Notes: a model not told the origin generated them from the sequence alone. Positions 16,157 through 24,097 are shown, counted from the first letter of the stretch. The stretch is 30,758 nt of DNA from DASVHS01 sp038244815 (GCA_038244815.1 JBBRTB010000038.1:1-30758), one strand, 5' to 3'. Program-made: numbers and translations.

Positions 16157-17953
16157 TCAGTCTTTTCGTCGCGCAGCGCCTGCAACGAGCTTAATCAGCT
16201 CTTCGGGCTCGACTGGTTTTTTCATGTACTCGTTAAACCCCTCGGCGAGGGCGATCTCTTGCTCCAACGGCCGGCCGTATGCCGTCAATGCCACCGCTGG
16301 AATGCGCGACCTCTCATCGCCGGATGATCGTATGCGGCGAATCAGCGAGTAGCCATCTTCCTCAGGCATGGCGATGTCACACAAAAGAACATCAAAGGAC
16401 TCCCGCTGCGAGAGCGCGAAGCTCTCTTGCGCGCTCGAGGTCGCGGTGACGATCGCTCCATACCGTTCGAGGATCGCGGTGATGGTTCTTCGGGAGTCGG
16501 GCTCGTCATCGACGAGCAGAATGCGCAGGCCCGCAATGGAAGGCCTCTCGGCAAGCGTAGACTTTTCACCTCGCTGCCCTGCGTTGGTCGGAACGGGACG
16601 CTTCAGCGACGTCGACTGAACCGGAATCGAGACGGTGAAAGTAGCGCCACGACCTTCCCCTTCGCTGGCCACCGAGACAGCGCCTCCGTGGAGTTCCACG
16701 AGTTGCTTCACGATCGAAAGACCGATACCCATCCCGCCATGGTGTCGGATGGTGCCGCTTTCCTGCTGCGCAAAGCGATCAAATGCGTAGGGAAGAAACT
16801 CGGCACTAATTCCGACTCCAGTGTCCTGCACTTCCACCACCATCTTCGAATTACCGGAGAAGAGCCGCACGTCGATGCGGCCACCGGCTGGCGTGAACTT
16901 CACCGCGTTGGAGAGGAGATTCCAGAACACCTGCTGCAGCCGCGCGGGATCGCCCCCGAGTTGCGGCAGACCCGGCTGGAAGTCCATCCCGATCTGCAGT
17001 TCTTTTGCCTCGGCCGCGGGAACAATGGCTGTGAGAGCGACCCGCAGAACGTTCTCCATGTCAACCGGTTCGATCGTCAGGCGCAACTTGCTGGTGATCA
17101 TTCGCGAGACATCCAGGACATCATCGATGAGCTGTGCCTGCATCTTGGCGCTGCGATGGATGGTTGCAATTCCCTCGCGGCGGGTGGTCTCATCGAGGTT
17201 GCCCATGGCCAGTAGCGCCGCCCAGCCGAGGATCGAGGTCATCGGCGTACGCAGCTCGTGCGAAACGGTGGCCAGAAAGTCGTCTTTTGCCCGGTTGAGC
17301 GATTCCGCCTCTTTGTAAAGCTGGGCGAGATGTTCTTCGGCACGTTTCTGTTCGTCGATTTCTGTGCTCGAGCCGAACCAGATGACGATGTTCCCGCCGG
17401 CATCGCGCATGGCCTGGGCGCTGGTCAAATGCCAGCGATCCACGCCGTCGGCGCGCCGGAGCCGATGCTGACACTGGAACGGTTCGCCTGTCTGTAGCGC
17501 GTGCCGCCAGGCCCGCATGTATCTCTCCACGTCATCGGAGGGAATGCACTGCGCCCATCCCCAACCTTTCAGTTGATCGAAAGAACGCCCGGTGAACTCT
17601 CTCCACAGTCGGTTGAAGTAGTCGCTGTTCCCCTCTGGAGTGGAGGTAAAGATCTTCGTCGGCAACGACTCGGCAAGAAATTGAAAACGCTCACCGCCTT
17701 CCCGTGCCTTGTCCTCGGCGTGTTTGGCATCTTCCGCCAGAGTTTGTGACCGAAGGTTCGCGACGATGAGCTGTTCGTTTGCTTCCCGAACCTGGCCCAT
17801 GAGCGCGTCGACATCCGAACGGGCCTGAGCGGCCTCTTCCCGTGGGCGAAGCGCTTCCTCGCGAGCCGAGACGTCGACTTCCCGCGCAGCGACTGACTTC
17901 TTTCGCTTGCTCGCCTTCTGACCTCCACTGCGTGAGGATTTGCTGTCTGCCAT
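16157..17953 (-). CDS. hybrid sensor histidine kinase (PAS-HisKA-HATPase-REC)
   Basis: 598-aa soluble kinase. The N-terminus is a Lys/Ser-rich and coiled-coil region (about residues 1-85). A PAS domain (about 88-205) follows, with LPTKIFTSTPEGNSDYFN and WHLTSAQ. The HisKA dimerisation domain has SHELRTP with the phosphoacceptor His232. The HATPase shows N, G1 and G2 boxes (NLLSNAVKFTP, DTGVGI, GMGIGLSI). The C-terminal receiver has Asp526 (LLCDIAMPEEDGY) and KKPVEP. There is no transmembrane segment, so the signal is cytosolic, perhaps delivered by the upstream KaiC-like ATPase. The ATG at 17953 is preferred over the TTG at 17971. No separate output regulator is adjacent, so the phosphoryl target is unknown. 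Confidence 0.9.
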   Translation of the reverse strand: MADSKSSRSGGQKASKRKKSVAAREVDVSAREEALRPREEAAQARSDVDALMGQVREANEQLIVANLRSQTLAEDAKHAEDKAREGGERFQFLAESLPTKIFTSTPEGNSDYFNRLWREFTGRSFDQLKGWGWAQCIPSDDVERYMRAWRHALQTGEPFQCQHRLRRADGVDRWHLTSAQAMRDAGGNIVIWFGSSTEIDEQKRAEEHLAQLYKEAESLNRAKDDFLATVSHELRTPMTSILGWAALLAMGNLDETTRREGIATIHRSAKMQAQLIDDVLDVSRMITSKLRLTIEPVDMENVLRVALTAIVPAAEAKELQIGMDFQPGLPQLGGDPARLQQVFWNLLSNAVKFTPAGGRIDVRLFSGNSKMVVEVQDTGVGISAEFLPYAFDRFAQQESGTIRHHGGMGIGLSIVKQLVELHGGAVSVASEGEGRGATFTVSIPVQSTSLKRPVPTNAGQRGEKSTLAERPSIAGLRILLVDDEPDSRRTITAILERYGAIVTATSSAQESFALSQRESFDVLLCDIAMPEEDGYSLIRRIRSSGDERSRIPAVALTAYGRPLEQEIALAEGFNEYMKKPVEPEELIKLVAGAARRKD

Positions 17954-17989
17954 GCTCTTGAACGATGCCAATCCTGGTTCAACGCTTTT

Positions 17990-19489
17990 TTAGGGTTCTC
18001 TTTTCGCCATCTTGACGCTTGTTGCGATTTCTTCGGGGCTGCCCGTCAACAGCCCTTCGTAATTCCCAAGCGACTCGCCCACCACGATGCCGTCCTTGTT
18101 GATTTCGTAGGCACGAAGATCCTTGCTGTGCGCGCTCCCGCGCACCTTCACCACGGTCATGATCCGTTGCAGCTGCCCCTTCAACTCGATATATCGCTGC
18201 ATGATGATCACGTCGGTCAGAAAAGCGGTCCCGTGAGGGCTGAAACGCAGATCGGCGTAACTATCCTCCAGCTCCGCCGTCATCATCATCGTGATCCCCA
18301 TGCCTGTGACGACGGCTACCATGCGATAGAGCGACTCGCGAAAGTCCTCGCGAAAGGTAGGTGCCAGCGCCAGCTCGAAACCCGAGAGCGAATCGATCAT
18401 CACCCGGCGCGCCTTACGGCGGTGAACTTCCTCGACGATTTCATGCAGCGTTTCATCAATGGACAGGTCCAGCGGACGCGAGTGGATGACGCCCACTTTC
18501 CCCTGGTGGATCATCTGTGCGAATGCCCGCCCGCCCGGAGGGGTTTGTGAGTATTCGTTCGGGCGCTTCTCGAACACCGCGATGATGCCCGGTTCATCAT
18601 TGCGAACGCCCGCCATGATGAACTCCGTCGCCAGCACGCTCTTGCCGGAACCGGAGGGACCCGCCACCAGCACCGAGTATCCCTCCGGAATGCCTCCGCC
18701 AAGCATCTCGTCCAACTCCTTGACACCGACCGAGAGACGTTTGCGCGGCCCGCGACCCTTCCCACTCGCTTTTTCCGCCGGGCCGAGAATGACTCGTGGA
18801 AATATCTCGATTCCGCCATCGGTGATGCGAAAGGTGTGTAAGCCGGGGATGGGGGCCTGCCCGCGCATCTTCATCACCTGCACCTTGCGAACCATTGAGT
18901 TGCGATCGATGCTCTGATCGAGCCACAACAATCCGTCCGCCACCGTGAAGACCGGGTCCTGCAGGGCCTCCGAGGGTTGATACTCGCCGACGAGAAACGT
19001 CGTCGCTTGCCATCCCGTCAGCCTGATGGCCAGTTGGTGGACAAAGTGCTGCATGTCCATTTCGCCGGCCTGTGTCCTCTCGGTGGCGAAGGCGACCGTG
19101 CGGAAGGAGTCGACGATCACGATGCTGGGGTTCGTTGCTTCGACTTCCTGAATGATCCGCGCCAGGACTCTGTCCAACGAGCCGGCGATGATGTCCTGGC
19201 TGAGATTGACGAAGCGGACCGACTCATCCACGCGTTTCAGATCGAAGAATGTGAACTGTTGCTGATAGCGCAGCATTTTGAGGGGTGGCTCGCCCACAAC
19301 CGTGAAATACACGGCGGTAGACCTGGGGCCGGAAAGGCCAAACATGATCTGCTGCGCGAGCGTCGTCTTGCCTGAGCCGGGTGCCCCGGCAATCAGGTTG
19401 AAGGAGAACTCCGGCACGCCCCCACCCAGGATCTGGTCGAGTCCTGGCACACCCGTAACGAGTTGGCGAATCACAACTTTGTCAGCCAT
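17990..19489 (-). CDS. KaiC-like double-domain RecA-fold ATPase
   Basis: 499-aa KaiC/RadA-superfamily protein with two ATPase domains. CI has Walker A GAPGSGKT (residues 35-42) and CII has GPSGSGKS with Lys283. The C-terminus (KVRGSAHSKDLRAYEI...NYEGLLTGSP) follows cyanobacterial KaiC closely. By manual alignment, the residues equivalent to the phosphosites S431/T432 are Ala-Phe (TAFLTD). The paired catalytic glutamates also look altered (GE in CI, EK in CII). There is no kaiA or kaiB nearby. It is probably a signalling ATPase, not a clock. The start is the ATG at 19489, 8 nt after AAAGGAG and 2 bp past the preceding stop; a TTG at 19495 is less likely. The downstream kinase is 36 bp away. 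Confidence 0.9.
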   Translation of the reverse strand: MADKVVIRQLVTGVPGLDQILGGGVPEFSFNLIAGAPGSGKTTLAQQIMFGLSGPRSTAVYFTVVGEPPLKMLRYQQQFTFFDLKRVDESVRFVNLSQDIIAGSLDRVLARIIQEVEATNPSIVIVDSFRTVAFATERTQAGEMDMQHFVHQLAIRLTGWQATTFLVGEYQPSEALQDPVFTVADGLLWLDQSIDRNSMVRKVQVMKMRGQAPIPGLHTFRITDGGIEIFPRVILGPAEKASGKGRGPRKRLSVGVKELDEMLGGGIPEGYSVLVAGPSGSGKSVLATEFIMAGVRNDEPGIIAVFEKRPNEYSQTPPGGRAFAQMIHQGKVGVIHSRPLDLSIDETLHEIVEEVHRRKARRVMIDSLSGFELALAPTFREDFRESLYRMVAVVTGMGITMMMTAELEDSYADLRFSPHGTAFLTDVIIMQRYIELKGQLQRIMTVVKVRGSAHSKDLRAYEINKDGIVVGESLGNYEGLLTGSPEEIATSVKMAKREP

Positions 19490-19491
19490 GC

Positions 19492-19920
19492 TCAAGTCTC
19501 CTTTGACCTCGTATCGGAAAAGCCGTCGGGCCAGGCCTTTCGCAAAAGACGCATGGTCATGGGTTCGCCGATGAACGTGGCCAGCAGCGCAGCGAACGTC
19601 ACGAGCATCGTGGCAGCGGCGTCGGTGGCGAGGGCTGTATCCTGCCCCTTCAACCAGGCAGTAACCTGAGTAAATGGTTCGCTGTCCTCTTCAGATTCGC
19701 CCGCCTGGCCCCACGGGAATTCCTGTTGCGCGAGGTAGATCGCCCGCGCGGCCAGCGCGTCGACGCCGACCTGGCCGATGAGCGGAACGAGTACGACAGT
19801 CAAGTCGTCATAGCCGCGACGGGCCGCCGCCGCGACCTCGGCCGCATCACCTGCCCCGGCTTCTCGCGGCAGCAGGCGCATGGCAATCCGCCGCAAGTCG
19901 GAATGTTCAAGGGACTTCAT
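19492..19920 (-). CDS. small hypothetical protein heading the KaiC-kinase operon
   Basis: 142-aa protein that I do not recognise. It is predicted to be mostly helical: a charged N-terminus (MKSLEHSDLRRIAMRLLPRE), an Ala-rich middle with LTVVLVPLIGQVGVDALAARAIYL, an acidic loop (GESEEDSEP), and a C-terminal hydrophobic helix (AATMLVTFAALLATFIGEP) that may be a membrane or packing helix. It ends 2 bp before the KaiC-like ATG, and the KaiC SD lies inside it, so the two are translationally linked. Its constant-looking position suggests a partner or regulator of the ATPase or kinase, which is inference only. The SD is weak (AGCAAGAC). Confidence 0.72.
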   Translation of the reverse strand: MKSLEHSDLRRIAMRLLPREAGAGDAAEVAAAARRGYDDLTVVLVPLIGQVGVDALAARAIYLAQQEFPWGQAGESEEDSEPFTQVTAWLKGQDTALATDAAATMLVTFAALLATFIGEPMTMRLLRKAWPDGFSDTRSKET

Positions 19921-19926
19921 GTCTTG

Positions 19927-21393
19927 CTAAAACCCGCGATCTCGTAAACGCGGTGTTTCAAGATAGCAGTTCGGCCCGGTTCTCGCTTCCTCACGAAGCA
20001 CCGAGCGCAACGTGCTGAAATACAAGCATTTTGTATATCCTTTTTTGGCTGGTGCGCGCAAGGCTCTTTCAGGGGCAAGGGTCCAACGGCCCCAATCGTC
20101 GAGTTCGATTGGCGCCGTCGGTTTTGCTTTTTCCTCAGCGGATGCTTTTCGCGCGGCGAGTTGATCGAGAGAGGATTCGACGCCGCTCGCCGCCGCCAGC
20201 GCCATCATGGGAATCACCGGCACGCGAAACCGTCCCTCGGCTTCGCCGCCCGCGGCCATGAAGAGGAAATAGAAGATGATCCCCGCCAGCAGCGCCGCCT
20301 GCATCCGATCGCGGCGCCACAGCATCACCAGCCCCGCCGTACTGACGATCCACACCAACCACGTCCACACCTGCACGGCGATCCTCGTGACATCCTCGGA
20401 GATTAGCTCATCGTCGACGACTTCGGCCAGCGCGTCCCAGTCCGTGTCGAACATGTTGATGAAGAAGCCGCGCACGGTCATGAGCGCCACGCCCTCCGGA
20501 TGGTGCAGCAGGATCGGCCGCGCCACGGCCGACTCGTAGCCGGCCAGATCGGCGCTGGAGAGCTCGTCGGAGCTGTCGACCCCTTCGCCGGCGATGACGC
20601 GCCTGGCCACGACGGCGTCGAGCTCCTTCTGGCGCTTCGCCAGTTGCGTGTGGAAGTCGCCGCCGTCCTCGATCGCCAGCGCCGCGGCGGCGCGATAGGC
20701 CATCAGGTTGATCGCGCCGATCGACGAGATCGTGAACACGCCCGTCTTCGCCGCGTTACGTGTTGCCCAGCCGAACGGCAACGCCACCGCGCTGAGGACG
20801 AACGCCCCCAGCACGAAGGGCCGCACCCCCGCCCAGGCCAGCCAGAGCATGACCACGCCGAAAAAGGCGATGGCCACCGGCCGCACCAGCACGAGCGCGC
20901 CGCACAGCAACCCGCACGTGATCAGCCAGCCCAGCGTGCGGCGGTTCATCACGATGAGCAGGACGGCCATGATCAGCGCCGCGCTCAACGTTTCGCTCAA
21001 TATCTTGTTCGCGTAGTGAATGGTGATGGTGTCGAACGCCAGGATCAGGGCCGCCGCGATCGCGGCGAACCGGCGCGCGCCGTTGCGCCGTGCCAGCAGA
21101 TAGACGAGCGCGGCCAGCAATGCATCGAGTAGATGATTGATGCCGACGATCACCGCGGGCGAGGCCTTCATCGCCAGCAGCGGCAGCAGAAACATCGGAT
21201 AGCCCGGCGTCCGGATCGTCTCCGGTCCGTCGTCGGAGGTGAAGCCGAGGCCGTGGAGGACGCTCAGGGTGGGGGTGAGGTAGGTGTAGGAGTCGGGGTA
21301 GAAGAAGTCGCCGTCGCTGAGGACCTCGTAGGTGAGGTGCGCGAAGAGTGTGATCGCGAAGACGGCCACGCACGCGACGGCTTCCCTCCGCAT
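19927..21393 (-). CDS. GT39-like (PMT family) membrane glycosyltransferase
   Basis: 488-aa polytopic membrane protein with about ten hydrophobic helices. The first luminal loop has DGDFFYPDSYTYL and later TIRTPGYPMFLLP, the acidic and RTPGYP motifs of dolichyl-phosphate-mannose mannosyltransferase/ArnT-like GT-C enzymes that use lipid-linked sugars to modify proteins or lipids on the periplasmic side. The tail after the last helix (from about residue 420) is soluble. Its final stretch (KCLYFSTL to LRDRGF) is Cys- and Tyr-containing and unlike the rest, so the true end or function of this tail is doubtful. TAGAAT (21406-21401) lies 7 nt before the ATG and overlaps the PilT-type stop codon. Confidence 0.85.
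   Translation of the reverse strand: MRREAVACVAVFAITLFAHLTYEVLSDGDFFYPDSYTYLTPTLSVLHGLGFTSDDGPETIRTPGYPMFLLPLLAMKASPAVIVGINHLLDALLAALVYLLARRNGARRFAAIAAALILAFDTITIHYANKILSETLSAALIMAVLLIVMNRRTLGWLITCGLLCGALVLVRPVAIAFFGVVMLWLAWAGVRPFVLGAFVLSAVALPFGWATRNAAKTGVFTISSIGAINLMAYRAAAALAIEDGGDFHTQLAKRQKELDAVVARRVIAGEGVDSSDELSSADLAGYESAVARPILLHHPEGVALMTVRGFFINMFDTDWDALAEVVDDELISEDVTRIAVQVWTWLVWIVSTAGLVMLWRRDRMQAALLAGIIFYFLFMAAGGEAEGRFRVPVIPMMALAAASGVESSLDQLAARKASAEEKAKPTAPIELDDWGRWTLAPERALRAPAKKGYTKCLYFSTLRSVLREEARTGPNCYLETPRLRDRGF
20020..20036. promoter_or_regulatory. AT-rich inverted repeat, candidate control site for the KaiC operon
   Basis: ATACAA (20020-20025), a 5-nt spacer and TTGTAT (20031-20036) form a perfect short inverted repeat. 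It sits in a rare AT-rich patch of the glycosyltransferase 3' end, about 100-115 bp upstream of the 142-aa gene. A minus-strand TATACA overlaps it. It could be a promoter or operator for the leftward operon; this is weak evidence. Confidence 0.25.
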
Positions 21394-21400
21394 CGCCTTG

Positions 21401-21406
21401 ATTCTA
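21401..21406 (-). promoter_or_regulatory. -10-like box of glycosyltransferase gene
   Basis: TAGAAT on the minus strand (5 of 6 to TATAAT) ends 7 nt before the ATG at 21393. Its first three bases are the TAG stop of the PilT-type gene. It fits the leaderless pattern seen at other genes in this window. Confidence 0.4.
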
Positions 21407-22585
21407 CCCGCGCATCAGCGATTCCAGTTCGTCAGGGCGTGAGGCCCGGGCCCGGGCGTCGTCGCCGGTGATGAGGCCAGCCTTCACCAGGCGCGTCAGC
21501 GAGTCCTCGAGCGAGATCATTCCCTGGCGTTTGCCGAGCGTGACTTCGGTGGTGAGGTTCTGCAGCTTGTCGTTGCGGATGTGATTGCGGATGGCGTTGT
21601 TCGACAGCAGGACCTCGACGGCCACCGCCGGGCCGTTGCCGCCAGGACGCGGAATCAGATGCTGCACCACGATGGCGTTGAGAGCCAGCGAGAGCTGCTG
21701 GCGGATCTGGGCCTGCTGTGCCGGCGGGAAGACGTCGATGATCCGATGAATGGCCGAGGCCACGTCGCTGGTATGAAGAGTGGAGAGGATGAGGTGGCCC
21801 GTCTCCGCGGCGGTGACGGCGGTCGACACGGTCTCCAGATCGCGCATCTCGCCGACCAGGATCACGTCGGGATCCTGACGAAGGGCTGCCCGCAGCGCGG
21901 AGTCGAACGACGACGCGTCGCGACCCACTTCCACCTGTTCGATGACCGAGCGGACGTTGCGATGCTCGTACTCGATGGGATCCTCGATGGTGATGATGTG
22001 CCGCGCCTCGCTGCGATTGAGCTCGCCGACGAGTGCCGCGAGCGTGGTCGTCTTTCCCGACCCGGTCGGTCCGCAGACGAGCACGAGCCCGCGCGTCGGC
22101 TTCACCAGCTCGAGGAGCGACGCCGGAAGGTTGAGCTGCGCGATCGTCGGGATCTCGGAGGGGAGCGCCCGGATCGCCGCGGCCATCGTCGCCCGCTGCC
22201 GGTGCACGTTCACCCGGAACCTCCGCGCTCTCCGCTCCTCCTCCGATGGCCCGCGCGTCAGGCGCAGCGAGAAGTCCAGCGCCTCCCCCGCGTTCAGCCG
22301 CTCCAGCATCCGCGCGCTGATGACCGGAGCCAGCAGCGTCTGGATCTCATCGGCCGACAGCGGCGCGCGCTCGCTCCTGGTCAGCGTTCCGTTGATGCGA
22401 AGGATCGGAGGCGCTCCGGCGATGACGTGCAGGTCGCTGGCGTTGCGCTGACCCATCTCGATGAGCAACAGCTCGAGCTCATTCCCCTGAGGAACCGTGG
22501 CCGGGGCGTCGGCGGCGGCGTTCTGTCCCAGGTTCAGTTCCCGAACGAGCTCGTCGAGCTGTGGATCGCGGATCAGACGCGTCAT
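21404..22585 (-). CDS. PilT-type twitching motility ATPase
   Basis: 393-aa hexameric type IV pilus ATPase of the retraction (PilT/PilU) class. The N-terminal PAS-like domain contains ASDLHVIAGAPPILRINGTL (about residues 49-68). Walker A is GPTGSGKT (172-179), the Asp box includes EDPIEYEH, Walker B is ILVGEMRD (242-249), and the His box is HLILSTLHT (264-272). AIRNHIRNDKLQ near the end is the AIRNLIRE-like motif typical of PilT. The first 35 residues form an extra, possibly disordered extension. No other pilus gene is in the window, so the pilus locus is elsewhere. TAGCAT (22597-22592) ends 6 nt before the ATG, with no SD. Confidence 0.92.
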   Translation of the reverse strand: MTRLIRDPQLDELVRELNLGQNAAADAPATVPQGNELELLLIEMGQRNASDLHVIAGAPPILRINGTLTRSERAPLSADEIQTLLAPVISARMLERLNAGEALDFSLRLTRGPSEEERRARRFRVNVHRQRATMAAAIRALPSEIPTIAQLNLPASLLELVKPTRGLVLVCGPTGSGKTTTLAALVGELNRSEARHIITIEDPIEYEHRNVRSVIEQVEVGRDASSFDSALRAALRQDPDVILVGEMRDLETVSTAVTAAETGHLILSTLHTSDVASAIHRIIDVFPPAQQAQIRQQLSLALNAIVVQHLIPRPGGNGPAVAVEVLLSNNAIRNHIRNDKLQNLTTEVTLGKRQGMISLEDSLTRLVKAGLITGDDARARASRPDELESLMRG

Positions 22586-22591
22586 CGCGTA

Positions 22592-22597
22592 ATGCTA
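22592..22597 (-). promoter_or_regulatory. -10-like box of PilT-type gene
   Basis: TAGCAT on the minus strand ends 6 nt before the ATG at 22585 and no SD is present. This is consistent with a leaderless transcript. Confidence 0.35.
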
Positions 22598-22616
22598 CTT
22601 GGAGTCGGGGAGCGCA

Positions 22617-22745
22617 GTTAGCAGTTAGCGGTTAGCGGGTAGCCGGTAACGGGTAGCCGGTAACCGGTAGCTGGTAACCGTAACCTGGCAACCCCGGCAA
22701 CCCCGGCAACCCGGCAACCCCGGCAACCCGGCGACCCGGCAAAGC
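22617..22745. repeat. two adjacent short tandem repeat tracts
   Basis: The first tract (about 22617-22684) is built from GTTAGC and GGTAGCCGGTAAC variants. Three 14-bp copies lie at 22637-22650, 22651-22664 and 22665-22678; the first two are identical. The second tract (about 22685-22745) repeats a 9-10 bp CCCCGGCAA unit about six times. They fill the gap between the divergent PilT-type gene and the small hypothetical gene. No gene is visible in 22598-22771. Confidence 0.75.
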
Positions 22746-22771
22746 GAACCGGCGACCAGCGTCCTGCTAAC

Positions 22772-23182
22772 ATGACGAGCGACCCCAAAATGAGCTGGGA
22801 CATTTTCATCCAGCGGTTTCCCGATGAGGCTCGACGCGTGGCCGACATCCCGGACACATTTGCGCCGCCGCCGATCGGACCGCGCGACGAGGTGATCTCG
22901 AAGATCCGCGCGGCGTTGCCCGACGCCCGCTTCGACGAGCCGTCGTGGGGAACCCTTCAGGGCGACGACTACTCGATCGATTTCGGGATCGGCGACGACG
23001 AAGTCCTCCACGGGATCACCCTGCATGTACGTGGGTCCGACGCCGTGCTTCCGCACATCAACAGCGTGCTTCGGATCCTCGATCTGCGCGCCATCGACAG
23101 TTGGACCGGCGAGTTCTTCGATCCCAGCGTCGCGGCACACTCGCTGGCGCGCTGGCGCACCTACATCGAAGAGGGGAGCTGA
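22772..23182 (+). CDS. small conserved-looking hypothetical protein
   Basis: 136-aa soluble protein without signal peptide or transmembrane segment. It has an alternating alpha/beta pattern with conserved-looking SWGTLQGDDYSIDFGIGDDE, LHVRG and TGEFFDP stretches. I do not recognise a named family with certainty; it resembles widespread uncharacterised single-domain proteins that begin MSWDIF. An ATG at 22790 (MSWDIF) is an attractive alternative start, because a TAACAT box (22768-22773) overlaps the upstream ATG. No enzymatic motif is seen. It ends 85 bp before tonB. Confidence 0.78.
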   Translation: MTSDPKMSWDIFIQRFPDEARRVADIPDTFAPPPIGPRDEVISKIRAALPDARFDEPSWGTLQGDDYSIDFGIGDDEVLHGITLHVRGSDAVLPHINSVLRILDLRAIDSWTGEFFDPSVAAHSLARWRTYIEEGS

Positions 23183-23236
23183 CCCGCGCGCGCGATCGCG
23201 GATCGCCGGCAGCGATCATGGTTTCGTTTCGAGGGG

Positions 23237-23283
23237 CCGCGGTGTCGAACGTGATCAGGAGGCAACCATGTTCGACACCTCGG
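23237..23283 (+). promoter_or_regulatory. inverted repeat with the tonB RBS in its loop
   Basis: The left arm 23237-23250 (CCGCGGTGTCGAAC) pairs with the right arm 23270-23283 (GTTCGACACCTCGG), with one mismatch; the inner 10 bp pair perfectly. The 19-nt loop contains AGGAGG (23257-23262) and the first two bases of the ATG. It may be a translational control hairpin or a DNA operator. Confidence 0.5.
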
Positions 23284-23999
23284 TGGTCCGGGCGCATGCG
23301 ATCTCGGGACCTCGCCGCGTCACGCTGTTCGCATCCATACTCGTTCATTCGATCGGCGCCATCGCTCTCATCGCACTCACGGTGGCCTCGACGCAGCTTC
23401 CGCAGCAGCCGCCCAGACAGTTCGAGCTCTACCGGCCGGTGATGCTGCCGTCCGCGCCGCCCGCCCCGCCGCCACCGCGTGGTGTGCCGGCGCCCGTGCA
23501 TTCGTCGGCGGTCGCGCCGCCGGTCCTGCACGTGACGGCACCGGCGGCGATCCCCGATCTCACGCCGGTGCTGCCACCCGATCCGGGACCGGGCACCGGC
23601 GGAACGCAGCCGGCAGGCCCGGAGACAGCCAGCGGCCCGATCGGCGATCCGCTTGGCGAGCCGGGTGGAACCGGTACGGCCGTCGCCGGCTCAGGCTCGG
23701 CGATGCCGGGACCGTACACGCCGGGCGCGGGCGTCACGTCGGCGCGGGTGCTGACGCGTGTGGAGCCGCGTTTTCCGCCGGCCTTCGTGCACGGTGTGCC
23801 CACGGCGATCGTCGTGGTGCGCTGTGTCATCGGACAGCGCGGCGAGATCCGCGATCCGGAGATCGTCAAGAGCTCGTTCCCTCCGTTCAACGAAGCAGTG
23901 CTGAGCGCGTTGCGGCAGTGGACGTTTGCGCCGGGGATGATGCACGGCCAGCCGGTGGACACCTGGTTCGAGCTGACCGTGAGATTCGAGGTGCGATAG
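23268..23999 (+). CDS. TonB family energy transducer
   Basis: 243-aa protein with the classic TonB layout: a short cytoplasmic N-terminus, one transmembrane helix (about residues 18-41, LFASILVHSIGAIALIAL), a long Pro/Gly/Ala-rich periplasmic linker (about 45-155), and a C-terminal TonB domain (about 160-243) with RVEPRFPPAF, GQRGEIRDPEIVKSS and ALRQWTFAPG. It couples the inner-membrane proton gradient to TonB-dependent outer-membrane receptors. No exbB/exbD or receptor gene is adjacent. The start is fixed by AGGAGG 5 nt upstream; a longer in-frame ORF begins at 23025 but runs through the previous gene. Confidence 0.9.
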   Translation: MFDTSVVRAHAISGPRRVTLFASILVHSIGAIALIALTVASTQLPQQPPRQFELYRPVMLPSAPPAPPPPRGVPAPVHSSAVAPPVLHVTAPAAIPDLTPVLPPDPGPGTGGTQPAGPETASGPIGDPLGEPGGTGTAVAGSGSAMPGPYTPGAGVTSARVLTRVEPRFPPAFVHGVPTAIVVVRCVIGQRGEIRDPEIVKSSFPPFNEAVLSALRQWTFAPGMMHGQPVDTWFELTVRFEVR

Positions 24000-24010
24000 C
24001 TACGTGGGGC

Positions 24011-24034
24011 GGGTCGTCGGTCGACCGACGACCC
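24011..24034. repeat. 24-bp perfect palindrome after tonB
   Basis: Positions 24011-24034 (GGGTCGTCGGTC and its exact complement) form a perfect palindrome 11 bp past the tonB stop, followed by CACGACCGACG. It could fold as a terminator stem but has no U-tract. It shares CGACCCACGACC-type words with the repeat tract inside the Ig-like protein gene at about 6765-6795. Confidence 0.65.
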
Positions 24035-24097
24035 ACGACCGACGCAATCGTGCGTACCAGTGTCCTGTTGAAGGGGTCGGCCCGCACCTGACTCGGC

